From positions 239,047 through 303,046 of the forward strand of contig BDSL01000115.1 in assembly GCA_003116995.1 (NCBI GenBank): a stretch of 64,000 nt of DNA. Reading direction: 5' to 3'. The notes under the pieces were generated by a model that saw nothing but the letters and a program-made list of their open reading frames with translations, did not search any database and was not told where the DNA came from. A program made the position numbers and the translations under genes. This document shows positions 1 through 11,300 of the stretch, piece after piece (positions within the stretch are counted from its first letter, which is position 1; every line of letters begins with the position of its first letter). Source of the stretch: Yamagishiella unicocca (lineage: Eukaryota; Chlorophyta; Chlorophyceae; Chlamydomonadales; Volvocaceae).

Positions 1-218
1 CATCCCCCCTGTGCCATGGTTCCCAACGCCCCTGCCGAACACCGCCCCTAAAGGGCCCCCCGGCCTCTCCCCTCCAAAGGAAAACGCAACCAGCAACACT
101 TGGACGTCCGCGCTAGCACCCCCACCCTGCCCCCCTGCACTCATTGCCACTCCTGTTTTGGGGCCGCTGGGGACCGAACCATGCCGCCCCCCTCCCCGCC
201 CCTCTTCCCCCCTCGCAG

Positions 219-2771
219 GTGGTGCAGCAGATGCTGTCCTTCCTGTCCTGCGCCCCCCTGCCCACGGTGCGGGAGGCGCTGCTGCCGTACTGCCGCCGCA
301 GCGGGCACCAGCTGCCGGCGTCCGTGGCCGAGGGGGTCCTGATCGCCGTCGACATGGTCAACTGCAAGGGTAGGGCGGGTCGGGGGGGCCGCCAGGGGAG
401 GGGGGCCAGGGTGCGGGGGTGGCGATGGGCCCAAGCGCCGGGGACGATGATCGTGGGGAGGGCCGTGCAGTACTGGTGGTGCTTCGCCCGCAGCAGTATG
501 CTCCTACCCCTCAGCCAGGGGGCCGGACGGACGGCACCCTGTCTTGCCCCTGACCTCCCCCCCGCCTCCCGACCGGCCCCACAGGCCAGACACCTCTCAT
601 GTACGCCTGCGCGGCAGGCAGCCCCGAGCTGGTGAAGCTGCTCCTGTCGCAGGTGGGGGCGGGGGGGGGGAAACCGTGGGTGCGGGGGGGTTACAGACAA
701 GAACCTGGGGGGGGGAGAACCGAGGGTGCGGGGCGGGGTGGCCCGGCAGGGGGGAGCCGTGCTGCGGGGGCCGACGTGCTCTTCTCAAGCCAGCACGTGC
801 AGCCATGTGTACGGCATCCGGGTGCTGACTAAGCTGACACGGCGGTTGCTCACACGCCTCTCACACGCCCTTCCTTCCAGGGAGCCGACCCGTGGGTCGG
901 TGATCGCTGCGGCGCCCGCACCGCGCTGCACTACGCCGCCATGGCGGGCAGCGCCCCGTGCATCGAGGCGCTGGTTCAGAACCTGTCGACTCGCCATATG
1001 GCCCGGCAGGGAGTCAGGTGGGTGGCTGGGATGGGTATGAGGGGTGGATATGCGTTGGGGACAAGAGGGGTTCCAGGAGGGGGGGGCGGGACGAGCCGGT
1101 GCGGTCGCGCCGCCGCCCTGCTACCCTGCACGTGGCCCTTTGAGCAACGAGTGTCGGACCACCTTACCGTGCCTGCGCGTACCCCGACCAAAGTCCTTCG
1201 TACGCCGTACTCTTGCCGTACAGGTACGTCGACGTCCGTACGCAGTGCGGCCTGAGCGCCCTCCACTATGCCGTCTTCTTCGACCACCCACGCGCCGTGG
1301 AGGAGCTGCTGCGCCACGACCCGCAGCTCAACGCCGCCAGCAGCAGCCACAGCTACGACGTGAACATCAGCTGCGACACCTTCTCCACGCCGCTGCACTT
1401 TGCGGCCTTCCGGGGCAGTGCGGCGATTGCACGACAGCTGCTGCAATACCAGGTGAGAGAGGGGGAGGGCATGGGGCCGCGAGGGCCTACCGTACTGAAC
1501 TGCGCAGCAGCTTAGTTTCGTACTGGGTTTGTTGCACGTAGTTTTATGCTTAAGATATTATTCAGGTCTTATACACGCAGCATTGCCATGCTGTCCTCCC
1601 CAACTGTCCCCCCCCGCCAACGCCCTCCCCCCGGTCACCCCCCCTGAAGCTCCTGCGTGCGCCGGCGTCGGGTCGTTCTCGGTCGCAGGACCCACGACTG
1701 CGGAGCAACTTCGGCCACCAGCTCCCTTGGCAGGTGGGCCGTTTAGGGTCCTGCCGGCATCTAGGCGGTGCATCTGGGCGGTGCGGTTGGGCGGTGCGGT
1801 TGGGCGGTGCGGCTGGGCGGTGCATCTGCACACAACGGTGCAACTGCGGGCTGCTGGCGAACCGGAAGGGGGCATAGGAACCGGTTACACGACGTGGGTA
1901 CACGACATGGCGGCCCCGGGGGGGGGCTGCGTCGCCCTCTTCAACCACCGCTGGCATGACCGCGCCCACACTACCACCCGCCTGCACTGCCAAAACCGCC
2001 CGTCGTGTTGCCAGCACCAAACCCACCTCCCTCCTCCCCCGCCCCCCCCCCCGCTCCCCCCAGGTTGCTGCCTCCAACCACCCTTCCAACCGCGAGCTGG
2101 TGGCGCTGCTGCACCCGGGGCAGCCCCTGGAGCGAGCGCTGGGGCTGGCTGAGGGCGAGGGGGCCGCCGCGGGCTCGTCGGCGCGGGTTGGGGCCCCCTC
2201 CCTGGCCGCCATTGCAGCGGCGGCACTGCGCGCTAAGCTGAGGGCGGACATCAGCAGGGCGCAGCCGGAGGTGACGGCGAAGGCGCCGGTACCGAAAGCG
2301 GGGGAGCAGGCAGGGGCGGCTGCAGGCGAGGAGGCCCGGAGGTGCTCGGGTGCAGCGGGGTCCGGGGAGGGCCCCACCGCCGGCGCCGCTGCCTCGGCCC
2401 CCGGTGGCTGCCAGCTGCAGCGCTCCCTCACCGCCCGCAGCGGCACCAGCTGCCAGCAGCAGCAGGACGAGGAGGAGGGGCTGTGCGGGGTGTGTTTTGC
2501 GGAGCGGGAGGCGGTGGCGCCTGCGGGGTGCGGTCACGGCATCTGCGGGCGCTGCGCCGCCGAGCTGTGCCGGGGGGCGCTGACCGCCTGCAGGCCCCGC
2601 CCCCTGACGTGCCCCTTCTGCCGGGGCCACGTCGCGGCCTTCACCGCAGCGGCCAGGCGGAGCCCAGCGGGCGAGGCTCATGCCGCTCGGGGGGGGGGGA
2701 AGGGGCGACACACGCGCAGCAGCCCAAGCAGCAACAGCAGCCCCGGCCCCAGCCCCAGCAGCAGCTATTGA
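219..2771 (+). CDS. Ankyrin-repeat RING-finger E3 ubiquitin ligase, XB3/XBAT-like (5' partial)
   Basis: Probable E3 ubiquitin ligase; ankyrin repeats would bind a client and the RING would recruit an E2. Exons read as 219-369, 585-652, 881-1017, 1224-1455, 1689-1733 and 2064-2771, each flanked by AG/GT and joined in frame, giving 446 visible residues. Ankyrin signatures are GQTPLMYACAAGSPELVKLL, ARTALHYAAMAGS, LSALHYAVFFDHP and TPLHFAAFRGS. A C3HC4 RING lies at about residues 352-405 (CGVC, CGHGICGRC, CPFC). The C-x8-C spacing inside the RING and the linker after the ankyrins resemble the plant XB3/XBAT family; that family usually starts with a myristoylation signal, but the 5' end is outside the window. 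The 45-nt exon 1689-1733 is the least certain, yet it restores frame and family-like sequence. The tail after the RING is Ser/Pro-rich. Bases 1-218 look intronic (pyrimidine-rich, ending cgcag). Confidence 0.85.
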
Positions 2772-3014
2772 GGCACTAGCATCGGTCAACAGCTTGGCGA
2801 TCAACAGGGTTAATTAATCAACAGTGCTCACCGGCAGTCCAGTCCGTCGTGTAGCAATGCGGGGGATGGCATAAGAGCTCGACATTTATTGATGGGATGG
2901 ATGTGATTTTAGCGGGGTCTGAGTCGATGCATTTATTGGTGGTCTGGGGTGGGAGCTAGCTAGCTGGCCTACAGGGGGCAGATGCCCTTGGGTTTCGGAT
3001 TTGGGAGCAGTGCG

Positions 3015-3096
3015 CGGGAGGAGGAGGAGGAGGACAAGAAGGAGGAGGAGGAGGACAAGAAGGAGGAGGAGGAGGACAAGGAGGAGGAGGAGGCAT
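3015..3096. repeat. GGA-rich tandem repeat in the ligase 3' UTR
   Basis: About four imperfect units of roughly 21 bp, built from GGAGGAGGAGGAGGACAAGA-like sequence. It is purine-only on the plus strand apart from single C bases. Confidence 0.8.
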
Positions 3097-4137
3097 GCGA
3101 TTCGTAGCAATGTGAGGTGGTAATTTATGGAGCAATAAGCAGAGGGGCGGCGGAGGAGGAGGAGGGCGGCAGCCGCGCCGGCGGTCCTTTGTGGACGGAC
3201 GGTTGCTGCCTGATGCCGGGTGAGGTCGCGGCGGGCGGTGAGGGCTCATTGGCAAAGTGCTGGGTACTGCGGGGGGGGGGAAGCCGAAAGCATCACCGAA
3301 GTTCGGGAAGCACCCAGGTTGGAGAGGGTGTCTACGTGTATGGATTACAAGAGGAAAGACGCGTGTATCGGCATCACAAGCCGCCGCGGAGCACCTCATC
3401 AGACGCGGAGCCGCGAGACTCCACCGGGACAAGCAAGAAGCAACCGAGCAGTTGTGTGTGGGTGTTTTAAGTATGTGGCGGTGACCTCATTGGGCACCTC
3501 GCAGCCGCCGCAACTCACAGACCGGCGGGCGGCGCAAGTAACATGTATTGGCCGTGTATTGGCTCGTGACGTGCGGGCGGTGGGGCATCCACGGGCCTTC
3601 TACCTTGGTGCCTCCCTCGCACGGCCGCCGTGTAGAGGCTGTAGCTAATGATGCAGGATTGCGGCCTCGGTCGTGGACCTCGCTTTATGATTTCGCTGCG
3701 CCGGCATTGGCCGCAGACCGCAGCTGTCGGATCGCGAGGGTTCTTCGAAAGGTGGACTGGGCTGACTGGTATTTGACCGGTAATTGACTGGTAGTTGACC
3801 GGCAGCGCGTGTTAGAAGTTACTCCTCGACGGCCCTCCATGATGGCAATCAAGTGGACCGATCTAACCGGCAGTGCGCAACACGGCCTGTGTGTGTCCTA
3901 GCAAAATAAGGTGGTGCTGCGATTTCGCCGCGCGCTGATGCGTTCGCCGACTCGTTAAGAATTCATGTTCATGGCTGCAGGATGTGGGGTCGTTGCCGCG
4001 AGAGGAAGGGGGGAGGCCTCGCTCTCTTTCGCGGACGGCATTGGTTGAATGAGGAATGAGGCGGCAAGATGTGATGCGAAAGATGACCATGTGGCTTCGA
4101 GAGCTCGAGATCGCAGCCGCTGTCCTTACTTTGATGT

Positions 4138-4152
4138 TGTAAAATTTTGTAA
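4138..4152 (+). promoter_or_regulatory. Candidate TGTAA poly(A) signals for the RING ligase
   Basis: TGTAA occurs twice, at 4138-4142 and 4148-4152, in an AT-rich patch about 1.4 kb after the stop codon. TGTAA is the usual green-algal (Chlamydomonas) poly(A) signal. The implied 3' UTR is long, so this is tentative. Confidence 0.35.
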
Positions 4153-4204
4153 AATTTGCGACTGATATCGCACACGCTGACGCGATGGGCAGCTTGAAGG
4201 CATG

Positions 4205-4209
4205 TTACA
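4205..4209 (-). promoter_or_regulatory. Candidate TGTAA poly(A) signal for NEK10
   Basis: TTACA on the plus strand reads TGTAA on the minus strand, about 1.15 kb after the NEK10 stop. It lies only about 55 bp from the ligase signals, so the two 3' ends would nearly abut or overlap. Confidence 0.35.
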
Positions 4210-5355
4210 CAGACCTAGCCGGCCTCTGCCCCCCAGCAGCCCTGACCAAGCGCGCGCGCGCGCCAGCGGCACCACCAGCAGCACTGCAGCCGCGGTGGGG
4301 TGAGCTGCGCCCTTGGTCACGATCGGGTCGCTCTACCCCAGCCTACAGCTGATCACAGACCTCTGACTGCACCCTGCAACAAGGCGCCCCCAGGCACCCC
4401 TGAGCGGCTACTGGTACCTCACTGGGGCCCTAGCTGCCCTCCTAGCTCCAGTGCCAGCTGAGAACAGCTTGGACCAACATCAGGGCACCCATGCCTGGGG
4501 GTCATGAGCCGCCGCCCGCTCCTTGCGCTCAGCTCCTGCCCCCCTGTCCGCTCCCCGCCCCCTCCTCCTGCTCCCCCCCCCCACCTCAAACGACCCCGAG
4601 CAGGCTGTTCGGAGGTCGACTCGAGGGATCCGTACTTGTGTTGGTCATGGTGGTTCTGTGGTACGACGTACGGCAGCGGCCCGGCGCGTGTCCGTGGACG
4701 GTTGGGCGCAACACACACCGTCTTACGGTGTATGCATCCCCCCCTCCCCCCCTCAAATCCCCCCCTCCTGCTGTACTCCTGCTGGATTCGCTTATAAACC
4801 CCATCCTGCTGTCCCCGGATCCGCACACCCGCATCTAACCACTCTCATCTGACACCCTCACACCGCTCTCATCCGAAATCGGCGCAGATCGCGACAGCTG
4901 CCACCGCAGCAGCAGCAGCAGCAGCAGCACTCGCAGTCCACCCCAGCCCCAACACCAACAGCACCGCCCAGCTGGGTCACCACCCGTCTAATGGCCGGGT
5001 GCAGGTCCAGGGGGGGCTAGGGCCGGTCGTACAGACCCCCTCAGCACCAGTACCAATACCAGCAGTCCAGCATACTCCAGGAAGGGGTCCCACCAACCAG
5101 CCCCCCCACCACATCCTCGCTGTCCGCCGAGCATGCGCCCACTATCCTGTTTTTTTCGTGTCAACGGTTTTCACGCCACCCCACCACCGCCCTAACCGCC
5201 GGCCCCGCCCAACCGTGTCAAGTCCCACACATTGCCGCCTCGTGCCTCAGTGCTGCCCCCATCTGGTATACCCCTCAAGCTCCACACGGCACCAACCGCA
5301 CCACCATTCCACCGCCACTCCACCACCATTCCAACAGCGGCCACCGCGGCCGCAC

Positions 5356-8300
5356 TCACCGGTTGCGACCCAGCGGCGGCAGCCCGACGTAGTTCCCCCC
5401 GCGACCCGTGGGTCCGTTACCCGCGCCGCCTCCGTCGCCCGCCCCCGCCCCCGCCCCCGTCGCCGCCGGCCCGTGGGCCGTGGCGTTGAAGTTGGGCAGC
5501 GGCAGCGCATCCAACAGCTCCGCCTCCGTCACCACCGTCACACCACTGCTACCCCCTCCTCCTCCTCCTCCGCACCCTGTGCTGTAGTAACCCTTATCCC
5601 CCAGCAGACTCTCCAGTACACTAGACAGCTGCTCGTATGTGAGGTGGCCGTCAGAGGACAGCACCCCTCCACCGCCGCCGCCGCCGCCGCCCGCTCCGGA
5701 CCCGCCGCCGCCGCCGCCGCCCCCTGCCCCCGAGCCGCCGCTGGCTGCGTTGTTGTCCCCCTCCCCCGGCCCCAGCGGCACCGAGCCGAAGTCCATGGGT
5801 CGCCCCGCCGCGTCAGCTACCAGGTCCGAAGCCCCCGCCAGCAGCTTCGCCAGGGAGGCCTTGATGGTGCCCGCGTTGGAGCCTGAGGGGGGAGGGGGAG
5901 GGGAGAAGACCCGGTTACACGGCTTACGAAACGGGTGGAGAGTAAAGCGGTGAACCGAGGAAGAGTACCTACTTTGTCGGCACCACCAAGGGCAGTTGTA
6001 TCTTTGGATGGCGACGGACCGCGTGCTCGCCCCCCCCCCCGCCAGGTCTTATACTGCGATCCAGCAGCGCCTCCGCTCCGTCTACTCGCCTCCCGTCTCT
6101 TCTGGACCGCCATCTTCACCGCCTTGGTTTGTCGGCCGTGGATTCGCGGATTCTCTTCAAACCCCCGCCAGGTCCACCCACCCACCCACCCACCCACAGG
6201 AGCGAACGCCAGCCTACGGGTAGATATGCACAACCCCCCCGGGGTCCCCAACCCAAGCACCCGCCCCCTCCCAAGTGTTTCCTGGCATCCACGGGTCTCC
6301 CTCGAAAGCCCCCTCCCAAGCACTCCCCCCCGCACGCACGCACGCACCCTGCGCGAAAAGGTGTCGTCGAAAGGACTCCACCGCTCTCCGGCGGTGGTCC
6401 CTCGCCAGTCCCGGGGGCAGCTGCTCCACCCACATCACCTGGGGGCAACGCAGGAGGGAGGGAGCGGGGGGTTTTAAAAAACCGTTATACGCAACGGGAC
6501 AGGATAGTTGGCGCATGGTCGTCGGACACCAATTGTGTGGGCGCATGCTGGAGGGGGGGGGGTGTAATAAGAGAATCCTCGAATCCAGGGGAGGGAGGGT
6601 TCGAGGAAGACCCGTGGAGGGAGGGAGGGGGGGGTATAAGAGGATCCGCGAATTCACGGGAGGTTGGAGGGGAGAGGAAGCCCGCGGGGAGACACATCGA
6701 GGGAACGACAGCCGACGCTACCTATACTTATATGGGGCATAGGAGGGAGGGATAGCCTAGGAGAAGAAGGGGAGGGGAGGGAGCCGGGGCCGGAGGAGGG
6801 GGCGCCGAGCGACGGGCGTGCAGCCAGTCAGGAGGGCGGGGAAGGGAACAAACCCACACCACAAAACGGGGTAGGATAGGAGAGCAGTGGCGGGCTTCGG
6901 AACAGCTGGCGTCAGGCGTATCACCGCGCGTACCGCCCCTCAGCCCTCTGCCAGTACCCTGCCCCCCCCCTCTGTCCCACCGCCCCTCAGCCCGCTGCCA
7001 GTTGTGACCTGCCCCCGCCTCTGCCCCACCGCCCCGTGCGCCCTCCTCCCCACCCAGCTGCTGCTCCAGCCCGCCCCCCCCTCCCCCCTCCCCCCTCCAG
7101 GAACCGGTTCGTTTTCGCAACCCCCCTCCTACCCCCCCCTACCCCTGCTGACCCACGGGTCAACTCTCATACCCCCCTCCCCCCCCGGGTTTCGGACATC
7201 CACGGGTTTCCCTCGAACCTCCCCCCCCGCACCTTGTGCAGCTGTGTCAGCATCAGTGTGAGCGGGTCGCTGACTGGTTTGAGCCGGCTGCTGGCGAGGG
7301 TGACGGTGCGGAGCGGGCCCCCGGGGGCTCCGGAACCAGGCCCCGGCCCCGCCTCCCCCGCCCCCCCGCTGCCCAGGCTGTCCAGCCGCTCCAGCTGCAT
7401 GCCGGGGACGTCGCCACTGCGGGGGGGAGACGGGATGAGGAGGAGAGGGAGGGGGGTTTAGGGTTTTAGGGTTTCGGTTTGTGAGTTTCCTCTCTACCCC
7501 CCGGCCCGCCGCCATGTCGCCTGAACGAGTCTTTTCTGCAACCCCCATCTGGGGCAATCTCTTTCTCCCCCACCCAACCCGCCCCCCACCCCTCCCAACA
7601 GTTAACAGCACTACAGCACCAGGGCGGCTTCCTCGCCTCATTTGAGCCGCGAATACGGCCGCTTGCAGATCGCCATATTCATAGGGCCCGCGTGTGGACA
7701 CTCCTCTCCCCTCAACAGGTCTCCAGCATGCATCTCAAAACGTCTGTTCTAAACGGTTTTTCCTCGCATCCACGGGTCTTCATTGAACCCCCCTCGCCTT
7801 ACCCCCTGCTTGTTAATCCCGTTCTCCCACCAACCCTCCGCTTTCCTCTCCCATTATGCCGCTGTACGCCTGCCATCCCCTCCGCTCCCCTGCCCTCCCT
7901 GGCCTGCCCTAGCCCTAGCCTCCCTCCCCTCCCTGCCTTAGCCCCCGTGTACCCCCTGCCCCGCACTCACACACGTGGCGATCCCGACTGCTGCCCCGCC
8001 CCTCCGCCGTTAGCTGCCGCCGCCCCCTCCGCCGCCCCCAGGCTGGCCTTGCGGCCCGCTATCACCCGCAGGGGGGAGCCGGCCGCCACCTCCTTCGCAC
8101 TGCCCAGCCGCCGGTGGGCCTGCAGTGCGGTGCGCTCCATCTGGTGGGGGCGGGCGGGGGGGGGGGGAGGGGGGTGAGAGGAAGACCCGTGGGTCGGCAC
8201 TCGAGAGGTAGGTGAAGGTAAAACCGATGAGAAAACGTCGGTGGGTGTGTCTGTGTCACAAAAACCCGTTTACACGTCGGTGGGGGGGAGGGTTTCGTGG

Positions 8301-11300
8301 AAGACCCGTGGATGCGAGGAAAACCGGTTAGGAAGAGACGTTTCGAGATGCATGCTGGAGAGCTTGGGTGACGAAACGAGGGGGGGAGGGGGGAGGGGCC
8401 GCAACCCGGGGTATAGGAAGCGAGGAAGCGAGGGGGGGTTCATGATGCCCCACCCCCGCTGAAGGCACCATCTGTCAGGAAGGCACAAAACCGCCAAAAC
8501 GCCTGGAGCCCAGCCCTGGAGCAATAGCGCAGACCCCCCTGCAGCGTTACGTTGGCGGCGCCCCCCCCTGGAGCGTATGAGAGGAAACCGCCACCCCCTG
8601 GAAAGGGGGGCGTGGAGGCGGGGTGGAGCCCAGCTGGCCGCCGCCAGCCAGCAGCACTACCCCGCACTGCCAGACAGCCTGCCAGCTCCCCTCGCACCCC
8701 CTCCCGAGAAACCCCCCCACCCCCCTCGCACCCCCTTTCACCCCCCTCCCGAGAAACCCCCCCACCCCCCTCGCACCCCCTTTCATCCCCCTCCCGAGAA
8801 ACCCCCCCACCCCCCGCGCACCCTCTTCCTCCCCTTCCTGCAGGGATCACGTGACCCTCCCCCCCCCGGGTCCTATTTAGCAACCCCTCCGGCCCCGCTG
8901 CTGCAATCACCGGTAACCCCCCCCACACACACACCTAACCCGCTCCCCCCTCTTCCCGTCCGCGCCCCCCCTCCCCCCCTCCGGCCCGGGACCGCCTCAC
9001 CTGCAGTGCCTTGGACATGCGCTGCTCGTTGATGGCCGCCCGCTCCAGGGAGGCCATCAGCTGCGCCGAAACCAGGGCGGCGACCTCCGATATGCCGGGA
9101 CGCCTGCGGGGGGGGGCCGGGGGAGAGCCGGGGTGGAGTGGGGGTGGAATGGGGGTGGGGGTTCCGAAGTGAAGGGATGCACGGCGGCCGGGGAGGGACC
9201 ATCTCTTGGCGCAACCCCCCTCCCCCCCTAAATCGCAATCCCCACGCCCGAACGAGCATCGCACGTACTCCGATTCGCCTTCCTTGGACTCACCACGAAC
9301 TCCCCCCCCCGGGGCCCGCCCTCCAAACCCCCGGGTACTCCAGACCTCTCCCCGTCGGTTTCACTTGCCTCTCTTAAGTGCCCACCCGCTTTATCTCCGC
9401 ATCCAGCCCACCCCCTTCTAACTCGCTGTTCTCTCATACCCGCCCCCCTCCCCGTCTTCCTCGAAACCCCCTGTCGTTTTTGTGTCAACGGTTTTCACCC
9501 CACCTACCCACCCCCACTCACTTTTTCGGGTCGACCGTCATGAGCACCCCGATGAGCCGCTTCAGGGGGGCGCTGTACGGCGGCGCCCCAGACGCTGCCG
9601 GCGGGTCCGCGGGCGGGTCGTACGCTCCCTCCACGATCTTGTGCGCCACCGAGAGCGGGTTGGTGCCGTCGAAGGGCGGCCGCAGCATCACCATGTGGTA
9701 CGTCACGCAGCCGAGAGACCACACGTCAGCTTTCTCGCTGTACGGCTCCTGGGGGGGAGAGGGAGGGGGGAGTGAGGGGCCGGAGGGGGAGGGGGGAGTG
9801 AGGGGCCGGAGGGGGAGGGGGTGGTGAGAAGACCGGGTTGCACGACACAGGAGACGGAGCACAGAAACGTTTTGGGCGAACCGTTTTCGCGGACAGGCGT
9901 TCAAGTGTGTACATGCCGGAGGAGCTTGCGGTTTGGGGGGGGGTGGGGGGGTGGGCGGGGGGTTACAGAAGAGAACCGTTTGCTCGACACTCGGGGGGGG
10001 GAGCTCGATGAGAGGAGGAGCGGGATCCGAGGCTTCAGGGTTTTGGTTTTGGAGCGGAGGATGGGCTTGGCAGAAGCCACCTGCCCGCCGTCTCGGGTCG
10101 TGCGGGTGGGCGGGGGGTAGCGGCGCGGAGCGGAGGGTGAGTGAGCAGGGACCAAGCGGGGGAGGGGGGAGGCGAGGAAGTTGGATCCCTCACCGCCGGG
10201 GGAGACGGGCGTGTGGGACGCGGCCACGGACGAAGGAGTCGGGAGCCGTCATCAGCCCCACACGGGCGACCTCTTACCCCCTCCAGCGCCTAGGATAGTG
10301 CCCCCCTCCGGACCCCCTCCCCTTCCTCGTACACGTGTTTTCCTCGTGTGTTTTCCTCACAATTCCCCCCCCCCTCGCCGCCATACACACACACCTGCTG
10401 GATGATCTCGGGGCAGGTGTACGGCATCGTCCCCACCATGGACTGCGCCACCACACTGCTGGACAACCGCTTGGCCAGCCCGAAGTCGGCGATCTGGGGG
10501 GGGAGGGGGAGGGGGGAGGGGGAAGGGGGAGGGGGGTTCGAGGGAAACCCGTGGAGGGGGAGGGGGGAGGGGGGAAGGGGGAGGGGGGAGGGGGGGGAGG
10601 GGGAGGCGGGTTACAAGTAAAGAACCGGTAACTCGACTGGGGTAATGTAGTTGGGGGAGGGGGGAGGGGGGGAGGGGGAGGGGAAGGAGTGGCGGGTATG
10701 TAGCAAAGGGGGTCTGCTCGCCGGTGATATTCCCGGGGTCTCCCCCGCCCCCCGCAGCCGCGTAAAACGGTTTTTACCACCGTCAGCCCCCACCTTGGTA
10801 TGCCTCAGCCCCTCCGGACCCTGCCCGAGCACTATGTTGGCCGGGGTGAGGTCCCGGTGCACGATCTTCTTGACGCCGTGGATGTAGTTGAGCGCGAGGA
10901 CGACCGCGATGAGGACCTGGGGGGGGGGAGGTTGCCAGGAAAACCCGTGTGGGGGGTTTCGAGGAAGACCCGTGGATGCCAGAAAACCCGTGGGGGGGTG
11001 GGGCGGGGGTTGTATGCGTGGGTGTGGGTGTGGGTGTGGGGTGGGGTGGGGTGGGGTTGCAGGGAAAACCCGCGTACGAAAGAAAGGAAAACCGTTCAGG
11101 AAAGACGTTGAGATGCATGCTGGAGAGAACAAGGTTGAGGAAACGAAAGTAGGTGGTCGTACGCCGACCTTCGGCGGCTAAGTCTAATTCGGCGGCGGCT
11201 TCCAGGCTAACGAAGCGAGGACCCCGCGTGCGGTTGGGGGTTGGATCAGCAGTTGGGAGACGGGTGAGGCTGGCGGGAGAGGCGGCCTGGTGGCCCCACA

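Larger units (their letters stand above)
2772..5355. other. Convergent intergenic region with the 3' UTRs of the RING ligase and NEK10
   Basis: No convincing coding exon was found on either strand. The stretch lies between two stop codons facing each other. It holds a purine-rich tandem repeat (3015-3096), a lower-GC segment (about 3880-4200) with candidate TGTAA poly(A) signals on both strands, a CAG run (4904-4927), and a partial dispersed repeat near 5105-5180 related to the copies at 15505 and 49030. Confidence 0.6.
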
